This document shows positions 8,189-16,201 of a DNA stretch of 54,379 nt, in pieces. The notes under the pieces were generated by a model, which saw only the letters and a list, made by a program, of their open reading frames with translations, was not told the origin of the DNA and searched no databases. The stretch spans positions 1-54,379 of the forward strand of contig CAZJZV010000010.1 of NCBI GenBank assembly GCA_964550635.1, written 5' to 3'. A program made the translations under genes and the position numbers. This DNA is from RGIG4097 sp964550635. Lineage in GTDB: Bacteria; Bacillota; Clostridia; Christensenellales; CAG-917. The first letter of the stretch is position 1. Every line of letters starts with the position of its first letter.

Positions 8189-8225
8189 GGGCGGGAAATG
8201 GGGGGAAACAGGGGAAAATAAGGGG
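8189..8225 (+). other. Possible G-quadruplex tract
   Basis: Five G-runs (GGG, GGG, GGGGGG, GGGG, GGGG) separated by 1-7 nt fit the G3+N1-7 rule. The segment between the two CCCTACT terminators has no convincing gene. Confidence 0.4.
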
Positions 8226-8251
8226 AAAAATCAACCGATAAAAAGCAAAAA

Positions 8252-8274
8252 CCCTACTGTTTAGTAGGGTTTTT
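8252..8274 (+). terminator. Second terminator with the same CCCTACT stem
   Basis: CCCTACT - GTTT - AGTAGGG then TTTTT. It duplicates the radC terminator although no plus-strand gene lies between them. Confidence 0.7.
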
Positions 8275-8282
8275 CTAAATCG

Positions 8283-8424
8283 GGCGTAGCATAAGGGTTC
8301 GTAAGGAACGAAGTGACGGAATAGCGAAGCGGGTGAGTTTACTCACGTGAGCGAAGCGTTAGCTCTGACCGTGGTCAGGGGCGCAACGCAGTTGCGCAAG
8401 TGCGTAGCACGTTCGAATCCCTTT
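8283..8424. repeat. Cluster of short hairpins bounded by tRNA-Arg 3'-end-like sequence
   Basis: The left edge GGCGTAGCATAAGGG(A)TTCG copies the 3' end of the tRNA at 8463-8539 in the same orientation; the right edge GTTCGAATCCCTT is the inverse of part of the T arm. Between them are successive small palindromes: GTTC-GTAAG-GAAC, GTGAGT-TT-ACTCAC, CTGACC-GT-GGTCAG, GCGCAAC-GCA-GTTGCGC and GTGC-GTA-GCAC. This could be a tRNA-derived repeat or remnant of an integration event. No reading frame is evident. Confidence 0.6.
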
Positions 8425-8436
8425 CAGTATAAAGAA

Positions 8437-8458
8437 AAACGCCTATTCGTAGGCGTTT
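8437..8458 (-). terminator. Terminator of tRNA-Arg
   Basis: AAACGCCTA - TTCG/CGAA loop - TAGGCGTTT with a T-rich tail on the minus strand, immediately after the tRNA 3' end. Confidence 0.8.
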
Positions 8459-8462
8459 CTCT

Positions 8463-8539
8463 TGGCGTAGCATAAGGGATTCGAACCCCTGACCTTCTGG
8501 TCCGTAGCCAGACGCTCTATCCAGCTGGGCTAATGCTAC
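8463..8539 (-). tRNA. tRNA-Arg (anticodon ACG)
   Basis: On the minus strand a full cloverleaf can be read: acceptor GTAGCAT pairs with ATGCTAC, D arm with AGCTGGAT, anticodon stem TCTGG/CCAGA around loop CTACGGA (anticodon ACG, read as ICG after deamination), T arm AGGGG-TTCGAAT-CCCTT, discriminator G and encoded CCA. 77 nt with CCA. Confidence 0.96.
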
Positions 8540-8563
8540 ACGATTTTATTAAGCAGTGTTGAT

Positions 8564-8592
8564 ATTATAGGTCCGTGGCGGATTTTTGTCAA
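8564..8592 (-). promoter_or_regulatory. tRNA-Arg promoter
   Basis: TTGACA (8592-8587), 17-bp spacer, TATAAT (8569-8564) on the minus strand; perfect consensus. Confidence 0.88.
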
Positions 8593-8630
8593 TCATTATG
8601 GTGAAAAAAGTGCGTTAGTGCGCATATTTC

Positions 8631-9194
8631 TCACTTTTTACGGACGGGTTGATCGTGCAGAAACGGCTTGATATAATTGGCGTACACTATGGAAAATAGC
8701 AAATATCCCGCGATGAAAAACGGCGCTATGCAGAATATGATGCGGTTTTCTGCAAGAAATCCTACCGCTTTACCTATAGTTGAATTGCTCCCGACCGCAC
8801 TGCCGACTATGTTTTTCTCGGGAACCATACTGATTGTATCGTCGTCGCTATAGATGATGCGATAGTCGCTTGTGGCGGATTCGCCAAGTCGTCCTAATGC
8901 GTACTTGTTTCCCGCGCGATAGACTACGATTTCACTTTCCGCGATATTACCTTTGTCCACTGCAACTATGGTATTGGCAGGATAGTCAAACTTTGCAACC
9001 GTAGTAAGAACGTAACCCTTTTCGCCAAGCGTCGGGACGTCCGCGGACATAATCATGGCAATTTCTATGGCGCACAACGCAACGACAACGACGATAACCG
9101 CCGCCATAACACCGAAATAAATATGTTTCACTGTCTTCTCGTCGAGTTTTTTGATCTTCATACCATTGCCATCCACATTCATTTCCGTCACCAT
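8631..9194 (-). CDS. Membrane protein, possibly related to signal-peptidase-like (S24/S26-fold) proteins
   Basis: 187 aa from the ATG at 9194, which has GGGAG 8 nt upstream; longer in-frame starts lack a ribosome site. Topology: N-terminal membrane segment (about residues 22-45, GVMAAVIVVVVALCAIEIAM), an extracytoplasmic beta-rich domain (TIVAVDKGNIAESEIVVYR...ALGRLG), a second membrane segment near the C-terminus (IIFCIAPFFIAGYLLFSIVY) and a basic tail. The order TM, 'GDIVVY/GRV'-like strands, TM recalls SipW-type signal peptidases, but no clear catalytic Ser/Lys pair is visible, so catalysis is not claimed. Single-gene unit with its own promoter. Confidence 0.7.
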   Translation of the reverse strand: MVTEMNVDGNGMKIKKLDEKTVKHIYFGVMAAVIVVVVALCAIEIAMIMSADVPTLGEKGYVLTTVAKFDYPANTIVAVDKGNIAESEIVVYRAGNKYALGRLGESATSDYRIIYSDDDTISMVPEKNIVGSAVGSNSTIGKAVGFLAENRIIFCIAPFFIAGYLLFSIVYANYIKPFLHDQPVRKK

Positions 9195-9226
9195 TATACA
9201 AACTCCCTGCGCATTTATCAAGCTGT

Positions 9227-9256
9227 ATTGTAAATGAATATAAAAATTATTGTCCA
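9227..9256 (-). promoter_or_regulatory. Promoter of the 9194 gene
   Basis: TGGACA (9256-9251), 18-bp spacer, TACAAT (9232-9227) on the minus strand. Confidence 0.55.
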
Positions 9257-9308
9257 TATATCAAACAAATCAGGCAAGGAGAAGGCGCATAAATATAAGT
9301 AATATAAT

Positions 9309-9431
9309 TTGATATTAGCAAATACATTTGCATAATAAGGTCCATGTTTAGTATGCAACGCGTGTCAACAAGACCACGATTTAATTTTTGAAAATCAAGA
9401 ATGGGCAACCAAATCGGTTGCCTGTTTTTTT
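9309..9431 (+). ncRNA. Candidate small RNA (orphan promoter plus terminator)
   Basis: Plus-strand TTGATA at 9309 with CATAAT/TAATAA at 9331-9338 forms a plausible promoter. The stem GGCAACC - AAATC - GGTTGCC at 9404-9422 followed by seven T is a good terminator. No reading frame lies between, and neighbouring genes are on the minus strand, so a transcript of about 90 nt is possible. Apart from this and the next terminator I see nothing in 9257-9739. Confidence 0.35.
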
Positions 9432-9617
9432 GTTGTAAGAAAACTGTCGGAGTGTTTGGTTGTTCTATTGTTGGCGGATGCTGTTGTGGAGACAGCAAAA
9501 TACAAGCAAACACGAGTGCCATATAGATGTGCAAAGTATAGCAGAAAGATGTTCCATGAATTGCACAAAAGAGATGGCTGATATGTTCAAAGAATGACGC
9601 ATAGAAGAAGAATAAAA

Positions 9618-9640
9618 CAGCCCGATGTTGTGTCGGGCTG
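9618..9640 (-). terminator. Terminator of the lipase gene
   Basis: CAGCCCGA / TCGGGCTG 8-bp stem, followed on the minus strand by TTTTATTC. Confidence 0.75.
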
Positions 9641-9739
9641 ATAGGGGGGATTTAGTTGATGAGAGATTGGTTGGGGTGAGTTGTTATAGGTTGTCTGGGT
9701 GTTTTGTGTTTTTAGTGGTGGTTGGGTGGGGCGATGGGG

Positions 9740-11158
9740 TTAGGGTAGGGCGTCGATTTTTTCGTAGATGAAGGCGGAGAGGAGGTCCCATTTCGCGCCG
9801 ACGTCCATATGGCCGGAGCCTGCGATTTCGTAGATGCGGTCTTGGGGAATACTGGAGTAGGTGTTGCCGCCGATTGAGGCGTAGTAGGGCACCGTACCGT
9901 CCCCTTGTTTGTCGCAGTTGCTATCGGTGAGAAGGGTATAGGTGTTCGATTCGCTATCATAGGAGAGTCCCGTGACGGTGGAAACGCCCGTGCCTACGAC
10001 GTAGTAGGAGTTGACGCATTCGGAAGCGAGTGAGCCGTTGACGAAGAGGGAGTCGTAGTACGATTCGATTTGAGCGGCGCCTTTTTTGAGTTTATAACCG
10101 TCGGGGCTGGCGTAGTCGCCGTCTTGAGCGAGGATTTTTTCGCCGTCGTCGTCGAGATAATATGCCCAATCTCTAGTGAGATAGAAGTCGTAGATTTCGT
10201 CGCGGGTGGTGAGCGGATTGCCGTCCACGATTATGCCCTGATACTCACCGCCGTACTGCGCGGACGAGAGATACTGATAGGACGGCACGAGGTGCATAAG
10301 GCCGACGTTATTGAAAAGGAAGTCGCCGAGTTTGTCGATGAAAGGTGCGACGGTGGATTTGATGCCGGGCATATCTTCTTCGGACACGCCGAATCCCGCC
10401 AAGAATCTTTCGATATATTCCATAGGGCATGTGAGAGCGGCGAGCGCATCGAAGGAGCCGAGAGTTGCGGGCGCGAATCCCATATAGAGTTTTGTCTTAT
10501 TGCGGTTAGCCTCATTGCGCGCAATGAAACTATTGACGACGGGGCCGCCCATACTATGCGACATAAGCACGACTTCATCATAGCCTTTTTCTGCGATATA
10601 GTTTTCGAGTTTTTCGCCTGCGTCTGCGGGGGAGAGTCTCCAATCGTAGTTGAAGACGGACACGTCGTACTTATTGCCGTAGCGCGCTTTAAGGTTTTCG
10701 ACGAAGGGTTTGTAGATGCCGAAAACGCCGTAGCTTATATCCATAACGTAGCCGTATTGGTCGAGCGGTTCGTTGTTGGCGGGGATTATGTTGGGGTTGT
10801 TGGACACGCCGTCTTGGTTGAGGGACAAGTCGTAGAGAAGTGTTCCCGGTTCGTATGAGAGCGCGTTCATAACAAGAGTAAATATAGACGAAAATTCGTC
10901 TTTGAATAATCCAAGGATTTTCTCGATATCGAGCGCACCTTCATCGTTCATAGCGTCTTCGTAGACGGAAAATTCGGTATCGAACGGTTCCCAGACCGCC
11001 ATACCTATTTCGCTATCGTAGAGACCGCCCGAGAAGAGCGCAGTCACGTAGATGATGCCGCGTTTAGGTTCGGGGTCGTTGTTGCAAGCGACCAAGCCGA
11101 CCGCGCAAGCGAGAAGGATGAGCACCAAAAGAAGTGCAATCAAATTTTTGTGTTTCAT
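9740..11158 (-). CDS. Lipoprotein lipase/acyltransferase, alpha/beta hydrolase of the LCAT type
   Basis: 472 aa. Residues 1-24 form a lipoprotein signal peptide with lipidated Cys25 (GLVAC). The family's YDWR is at 171-174, nucleophile elbow SHSMGG at 200-205 (Ser202), Asp420 in DGTVP and His450 in GSGH, a complete Ser-Asp-His triad in LCAT/lipase order. It should act outside the cell, anchored in the membrane, on lipid esters; the substrate is unknown. Start supported by AAGAGGG upstream. Single-gene unit with a TTGAAA-N17-TATAAT promoter and its own terminator. The family call is firm, the substrate is not. Confidence 0.88.
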   Translation of the reverse strand: MKHKNLIALLLVLILLACAVGLVACNNDPEPKRGIIYVTALFSGGLYDSEIGMAVWEPFDTEFSVYEDAMNDEGALDIEKILGLFKDEFSSIFTLVMNALSYEPGTLLYDLSLNQDGVSNNPNIIPANNEPLDQYGYVMDISYGVFGIYKPFVENLKARYGNKYDVSVFNYDWRLSPADAGEKLENYIAEKGYDEVVLMSHSMGGPVVNSFIARNEANRNKTKLYMGFAPATLGSFDALAALTCPMEYIERFLAGFGVSEEDMPGIKSTVAPFIDKLGDFLFNNVGLMHLVPSYQYLSSAQYGGEYQGIIVDGNPLTTRDEIYDFYLTRDWAYYLDDDGEKILAQDGDYASPDGYKLKKGAAQIESYYDSLFVNGSLASECVNSYYVVGTGVSTVTGLSYDSESNTYTLLTDSNCDKQGDGTVPYYASIGGNTYSSIPQDRIYEIAGSGHMDVGAKWDLLSAFIYEKIDALP

Positions 11159-11187
11159 AAAACCCTCTTATCATAAGTAATAATAAA

Positions 11188-11216
11188 ATTATACACCGCA
11201 TACGCGCTCATTTCAA
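11188..11216 (-). promoter_or_regulatory. Lipase promoter
   Basis: TTGAAA (11216-11211), 17-bp spacer, TATAAT (11193-11188) on the minus strand. Confidence 0.8.
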
Positions 11217-11273
11217 TAGTAAATTTCAAAAGGATTATCGGCGGCGGAAGTCTTGAAAAAGCGGAAAAAGAAA

Positions 11274-11297
11274 AACGCAACGGATTTTCGTTGCGTT
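11274..11297 (-). terminator. Terminator of the exonuclease/NrdG operon
   Basis: AACGCAACG / CGTTGCGTT stem with 6-nt loop; the minus strand continues TTTCTTTTTC. Confidence 0.75.
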
Positions 11298-11350
11298 GTA
11301 TGATTTTGACCGAAAGCGGAGTTTATCTTGTTGTTTTAAGCGAATAAAAC

Positions 11351-12037
11351 TCAATATCCGCGAAGTCCCGTGGTTTTTACTTTGCCGTCGAAGAAGGACA
11401 ACCATTCTTCCGCGGTCTCTTTAGGCACTTCGGTGTAGCCGTGGGAAAGGCATTCGTCCCCGTCTTTGTAGCGTTGCAAAAAGTATTTGTCCGCGCCGTC
11501 CACGAAGGTCGCGATTTGTTTTAAGTCGTTCTCGGTGTGAAATTCTTGCATTATCGTGGTGCGAAATTCGTAGCCTATTCCCGCCGTTTTCAGAAAGTTT
11601 GCCGTTTCCTGAATTTTGGCAAAGTCGAGTTTTGGGACACCTGCGGTGGACGCGTATTTTGCGGGGCTGTTTTTGACGTCCATAGCGACGTAGTCCACAA
11701 GGTTTTCGCCGACGAGTTTTTTGACTGCGGTAGGGTTGAGTCCGTTGGTGTCGAGCTTGACCAAAAAACCAAGGGATTTCAGTTTCTTGCAAAAGTCCGC
11801 AAGGTCGGGTTGCAGGGTGGGTTCGCCGCCCGATACGCAAACTCCGTCCACGAGATTTTTGCGTGCGGTCAGGTAGTCGAACACTTCGTCGGTCGGAATG
11901 GATAACGCTCTGCCAGTCGCAAGTGTGCCGTTATGGCAAAACGGACAACGGAAGTTGCACCCGGGGGTGAATACGGTGCAAACGATTTTGCCGTCCCAGT
12001 CCACCATTGAGAATTTTTCAAAGCCGCAAATTTCCAT
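11351..12037 (-). CDS. nrdG: Radical SAM activating protein, NrdG-like (anaerobic ribonucleotide reductase activase family)
   Basis: 228 aa. The radical SAM cluster motif is C27-x3-C31-x2-C34 (CNFRCPFC), followed by SAM-binding VSGGEPT near residues 67-73 and DTNG and MDVK strands typical of the family. It matches the short NrdG/pyruvate-formate-lyase-activase type that makes a glycyl radical in a partner enzyme using S-adenosylmethionine. The usual partner (NrdD) is not in this window. It starts one base after the exonuclease stop, so it is the second gene of that operon; GGCGGA before the ATG supports the start. The partner could be another glycyl-radical enzyme. Confidence 0.85.
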   Translation of the reverse strand: MEICGFEKFSMVDWDGKIVCTVFTPGCNFRCPFCHNGTLATGRALSIPTDEVFDYLTARKNLVDGVCVSGGEPTLQPDLADFCKKLKSLGFLVKLDTNGLNPTAVKKLVGENLVDYVAMDVKNSPAKYASTAGVPKLDFAKIQETANFLKTAGIGYEFRTTIMQEFHTENDLKQIATFVDGADKYFLQRYKDGDECLSHGYTEVPKETAEEWLSFFDGKVKTTGLRGY

Positions 12038-12038
12038 A

Positions 12039-12776
12039 CTAATCCGCCTTTACGCTTTTTGGACGTTTCTTGTGATGATAATATTTTTTGTGTTGATGGG
12101 ACGCCGCTTTCGCAGTTTCCACGGGTTTATCTTGCGCGCTTTTTTGAGCGGGACGTTGTTTTTTCTTTTTGGGCATATGCCGTCTTGCTTCACCGCAGGA
12201 TTTCGGATGCTCGGCTGCTAGTTGTTCGAGAGTTTTTTGTTCTCGTCTGCACATTGCTTCCGCAACAAGCAGGGTAATGTGTGCATCGTCCGAACTCTTG
12301 TGCGGGGTGAGTCCGTCGATATTGACTTCGTATTCCGCAATCATTTTTTCGAGAGCGATTTGGTTTTTCTCGTCGAAAATGCCTTGGCATATGCTCTGCA
12401 CGTCTATGAAGGAAAAGTTGAAACAGGGCATATGGTAGCGACAACACGCATAGTTGATGAAGCGCGCGTCGTTTCCGATCGAAAATCCGACCACTTTGCG
12501 ACCTTTCGTCGTAACGATTTTTTTGATTTCGTCGTAAAATCCCGGGAAGTTTTCCTGCGACTTAAATTCACTGACGGGGTAGGCAAGCTTTATGCCTTCG
12601 TCTTCGTCCGCTTCTTTATCTTTTTTCTTCCAAGGACCGGTGTGAAAATAGGATTGCGGATTGATGAGAATATCGCGTTTCTCGATAACGTTAAAAAGGG
12701 CGTCCGTAAGGACGTAACCGAAACTGCAAATACTTTTGCCTTCACTGCATTCAATATCCAAAAACAAATATTCCAC
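12039..12776 (-). CDS. DEDDh 3'-5' exonuclease (DnaQ-like) with basic C-terminal tail
   Basis: 245 aa. Exo I is D7-x-E9 (LDIE), Exo II D103 in GFSIGNDARF, Exo III H159 and D164 in HKSSDD, so all DEDDh metal and catalytic positions are present. From about residue 190 the tail is rich in Lys, His and Gln (PKKKKQRP, HQHKKYYHHKKRPK), probably binding nucleic acid. It may be a proofreading-type or RNA-trimming exonuclease; substrate not determinable. The start is GTG because an in-frame TGA lies just upstream and Exo I begins at residue 7. There is no ribosome site; the -10 box ends 6 nt before the GTG. Confidence 0.85.
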   Translation of the reverse strand: MEYLFLDIECSEGKSICSFGYVLTDALFNVIEKRDILINPQSYFHTGPWKKKDKEADEDEGIKLAYPVSEFKSQENFPGFYDEIKKIVTTKGRKVVGFSIGNDARFINYACCRYHMPCFNFSFIDVQSICQGIFDEKNQIALEKMIAEYEVNIDGLTPHKSSDDAHITLLVAEAMCRREQKTLEQLAAEHPKSCGEARRHMPKKKKQRPAQKSAQDKPVETAKAASHQHKKYYHHKKRPKSVKAD

Positions 12777-12782
12777 GTGAAC

Positions 12783-12811
12783 AGTATATCACAAGTTGAT
12801 TGCTCGTTCAA
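12783..12811 (-). promoter_or_regulatory. Promoter of exonuclease-nrdG operon, start point at the GTG codon
   Basis: TTGAAC (12811-12806), 17-bp spacer, TATACT (12788-12783) with an extended TGA just upstream of the -10. Six bases separate it from the GTG, so transcription should start at or next to the codon. Confidence 0.75.
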
Positions 12812-12969
12812 CTATTTTGGCTTCCCTTAAGCGCAAAGATAAAATAAAAACGTTTTCCGTTTTTTTGGAGAACGTTTTCTATGTGCGCCAAAATTTTTTG
12901 AAAATCAATAGCAAAGATAACTTTTGGCGGCGGGACTTTCCCGTAGGGAAAATTATGTTGCCTGGGTGG

Positions 12970-13524
12970 TTATTCGGTTTTGGGGAAGGTGTCGGAGGTT
13001 TGGATGAGTTTGTCGGTGAGGGCGACCATATAGTCGATGTTTTCGGCGAATCCGCGCTTTATCCAAGTGGTGAGTATGCTGACGAATGCGGAAATCATCG
13101 CGGGGACGTAGTACTCCGAAAAACTCTTCGGGAAGGGTACGATTTCGTTGATTTGCCAACGGGATAGGCAATATTCGGAGAGTTTTTCTTCGGCGGTTTT
13201 GAATAGGTTTCGTTTTTGAAGAAGAAGGAAAAGTTCTCGCCTTGTTTCGATGAGTTCAAATGCGGAGCGGTATACTTCCGTCATAGTCTGCTCGCCTACA
13301 AGTGAAGTCGGCTCCCAGTTGTCAAGAAAATACGTGATACCGAAACCCAACAAATCGTTTTTTGACGAGAAGTTGTTGTAGAAGGTTTTGCGCACGACTT
13401 GCGCGCGCTCGCATATCCCACTGATACTGATTTCGGAGTCTTCCTTTTCTATGAGAAGTTCCATATATGCGTCGAGAATTAGGCGTTGAGTGCCGGTATA
13501 TTTACGTCTTTGAACGGTTTGCAT
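12970..13524 (-). CDS. TetR/AcrR-family repressor
   Basis: 184 aa. The N-terminus carries a TetR HTH (TQRLILDAYMELL...ISISGICERAQVVRKTFYNNFSSKNDLL, residues 12-58); the remainder is the ligand-binding helical domain. The C-terminal DUF-type helices resemble TetR_C regulators found next to transporters. It is divergent from the MMPL exporter with 112 bp between them, the usual arrangement for repression of an efflux gene by its substrate. AAGGAAG before the ATG supports the start. Confidence 0.9.
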   Translation of the reverse strand: MQTVQRRKYTGTQRLILDAYMELLIEKEDSEISISGICERAQVVRKTFYNNFSSKNDLLGFGITYFLDNWEPTSLVGEQTMTEVYRSAFELIETRRELFLLLQKRNLFKTAEEKLSEYCLSRWQINEIVPFPKSFSEYYVPAMISAFVSILTTWIKRGFAENIDYMVALTDKLIQTSDTFPKTE

Positions 13525-13636
13525 TACACACTTCCTTTTTATTTGTATAAAATAAAAAACCTACTTTCATACTTTTGTTTTTTCGTTGGATTTATAGTAC
13601 ACTATTTTCAAAAATTACACAAGTGAGTAAAATTAA

Positions 13637-16045
13637 ATGGGCGAAAAAATCGTGAAATCGGGGAGCATATCAAAGGCTTTTGCCGCGTTCGTGGTCAAAT
13701 TCAAGTGGGTATTCGTGGCGGTATTCGTCGCGCTCACCATACTTTGCGTTTGCCTGATTCCGAAAATCAAGGTGCAATACGACCTATCGTCCTACCTGCC
13801 CGAAGAGAGCGACGCAAATCGCGCTATGTCCCTGCTCAAAGAGGAGTTTGACGACAAGGGTATGATGTACGTAATGGTGAAAAATCTCTCGAAAGAAGAA
13901 GCCGTAGGCGTGCAAAACGAACTTTCTGCAATCGACGGTGTGGGCGCGGTAACCTACGTCGAAAGCGAAAACTACAAAAACGGCAACGCCCTATACACCG
14001 TGTCCCTGACCGACTACGATTCCACCGAAGCAGCGTTTGCCACCACCGAAAAAATTCTCGACTGCCTTGACGAAAAGGATGCTTATTACACGGGGCAGTC
14101 CGCCTATTCCTATTTCACAAAACTCGAAACCGAAGAAAGCATCATAAAAATTGGCGTAGTCATCGTGGTCATCATCTTGATAATGCTGTTGTTCACGTCG
14201 AAGACCTATTTTGAACTCGTGCCGATGATTTTGGTTTTCGGGTGTTCTATCGCACTCAATATGGGCACGAACGTGCTATTCAACGGAATATCCTACGTAT
14301 CGAATCTCGTGTCTCTCGTTTTGCAACTCGCGCTATCTCTCGACTATTCGATAATTCTTTTGCATCGTTTTATGGAAGAGCGCGCGCTCACGGACAACGC
14401 AAAAGACGCCGCCGTAAACGCACTGTCGAAAGGAGTCGTGGAAATTTTGTCAAGTTCGCTCACGACGATAGGCGGACTTGCGTCGCTTATGTTTATGTCC
14501 TTGCCGATTGGTGTGGAAATCGGTCTATCCCTTGCGAAGAGTATAGTGGCAAGTCTAATTGCGGTCATATTCCTTATGCCTGCTTTGCTCGTGCTTTTCG
14601 ACAAACCGCTCATGAAGTCCAAGCACAAGAATTTCGTGCCGTCCGTCCTGAAACCCGCCCGCGAAATTGTCAAGGGCAGACGGATTATCGTGCCTGTATT
14701 TATAGCGATAATTCTCCTTTCCGCAGTGGGGCAGTCCTACAACACCTACGCTTTCAATATGAACGGCGGTAGCAAAATCGTCGTGGGGCAGGAAGCGGTG
14801 CAGGAAGGCGGATTCGGCACTCTCAACTCTCTCGTCGTCATCGTGCCGAAAGGGGACGGAGACCGCGAAAGACTTATGGCGGAATACGTTATGAGCAAGG
14901 ACGAAATCGACTCCGTGACGGGACTTTCATGCATAGACATAGCCGCACAAATGGGCGGAATTTCTCTCCCCGACGGTGTGGAGCATATCTATCTCACCGA
15001 CTCTCTCACCAAAGAAGAATTTAAAACGCTTGCCAACGGAATGATGGCGGCGGATACGGGATTGGATATGAGTGCGCTTGTTGATAGGTTCGTGACGTCG
15101 ATTTACGACGGCTACTGCACGCAAAACGGTATTGATAATACCGCCGACGTGAAAATCAGAGTCGTGGATTTGCTCGTGTATCTTTACAACGACGACGCAT
15201 ATTCCGCACTGCTCAGCGATTATAAGGATATGCTCGGGCAACTCGTCTTTGCGAAAAACAACCTTGAAAGCGACGAATACACTCGCTTGACCTTCAATAT
15301 CACGTCGGGTATAGAAAGCGAAAAAACCTTTGCGATGATTGCCGATTTGAAAGAGAATTTGGGAAATTACTACGAGAATTTCTATATCACGGGCGAAAGC
15401 GTAGTCTGCTACGATATGGCGCAATTCTTCCCGAGAGATAACACGTTTGTGAGCGTATTCACAATCGTATTCGTGTTGATAATTTTGCTCTTCACCTTCC
15501 GCAATCTCGGCTTGCCAATCATACTCGTGCTTGCGATACAGGGCGGTATATGGATAAACTTCGTGATGCCTTTTCTTGCGGGCAACTCGATTAGTTTCAT
15601 CGGCTATCTCATCATAAGCGCGGTGCAAATGGGCGCAACGATAGACTATGCAATCGTCTTGACAAACCGCTACAAAACCACAAAGCACTTGTACGTGTCG
15701 AAGTTTGAAGGAATGGCGCAGGCGGAAAACGCGGTATTCCCCACTATAATCACGTCGGGTATCATTTTGACGGTCACGGGATTCACCTTGGGACTTGCGT
15801 CGTCCGGGGTAGTGGCGGGGCTTGGCAACTTGCTCGGCATAGGCACGTTGACTTCAATGCTCGTCGTACTTTTCGTCGTTCCGTCCCTGTTGCTCACGAC
15901 CGAAAAAATCACGGACAAATTGGATATAGTCCCCATTGTCAAAAAACTCTTCCGCAAGGAAAATCAATCCACCGCACCCAAATGCCTATACGACGAAGAA
16001 TACGTCCGTGAATTCCCAAATCAAAACTTAAACAATCAAAATTAA
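13637..16045 (+). CDS. MMPL/RND-superfamily exporter
   Basis: 802 aa with the two-fold RND layout: TM1 (about 22-44), extracytoplasmic loop, TM2-6 cluster (about 178-320), TM7 (about 350-368), second loop, TM8-12 cluster (about 605-760). The polar residues in LSLDYSIILLHR and MGATIDYAIVLTNR (second membrane helix clusters) correspond to the proton-relay Asp positions of MMPL/HAE transporters. It probably exports lipids or hydrophobic compounds by proton antiport. The cytoplasmic tail is short. Controlled presumably by the divergent TetR gene. Start at ATG 13637; ribosome site weak (AAGTGAG). Confidence 0.92.
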   Translation: MGEKIVKSGSISKAFAAFVVKFKWVFVAVFVALTILCVCLIPKIKVQYDLSSYLPEESDANRAMSLLKEEFDDKGMMYVMVKNLSKEEAVGVQNELSAIDGVGAVTYVESENYKNGNALYTVSLTDYDSTEAAFATTEKILDCLDEKDAYYTGQSAYSYFTKLETEESIIKIGVVIVVIILIMLLFTSKTYFELVPMILVFGCSIALNMGTNVLFNGISYVSNLVSLVLQLALSLDYSIILLHRFMEERALTDNAKDAAVNALSKGVVEILSSSLTTIGGLASLMFMSLPIGVEIGLSLAKSIVASLIAVIFLMPALLVLFDKPLMKSKHKNFVPSVLKPAREIVKGRRIIVPVFIAIILLSAVGQSYNTYAFNMNGGSKIVVGQEAVQEGGFGTLNSLVVIVPKGDGDRERLMAEYVMSKDEIDSVTGLSCIDIAAQMGGISLPDGVEHIYLTDSLTKEEFKTLANGMMAADTGLDMSALVDRFVTSIYDGYCTQNGIDNTADVKIRVVDLLVYLYNDDAYSALLSDYKDMLGQLVFAKNNLESDEYTRLTFNITSGIESEKTFAMIADLKENLGNYYENFYITGESVVCYDMAQFFPRDNTFVSVFTIVFVLIILLFTFRNLGLPIILVLAIQGGIWINFVMPFLAGNSISFIGYLIISAVQMGATIDYAIVLTNRYKTTKHLYVSKFEGMAQAENAVFPTIITSGIILTVTGFTLGLASSGVVAGLGNLLGIGTLTSMLVVLFVVPSLLLTTEKITDKLDIVPIVKKLFRKENQSTAPKCLYDEEYVREFPNQNLNNQN

Positions 16046-16160
16046 ACGCATAAAACCTGCATTTTGCAAATTCAATGAAAAACAAACGCAGTTGAATTGT
16101 CGCGGCAGTGGCGTCAAAACTCAAAACAAACACAACCAAAAAACAACAAAAGGCAAAAAG

Positions 16161-16187
16161 AAAAGCGCACCGTTGCGGTGCGCTTTT
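16161..16187. terminator. Bidirectional terminator between MMPL and gdhA
   Basis: AAAAGCGCACCG - TTG - CGGTGCGCTTTT with A/T runs on both sides serves two convergent genes. Confidence 0.9.
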
Positions 16188-16201
16188 TTATGCGGGTTAT
16201 C

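Noticed and set aside
9247..9534. 95-aa minus-strand frame
   Set aside because: No ribosome site; it overlaps the orphan terminator and promoter of the next gene.
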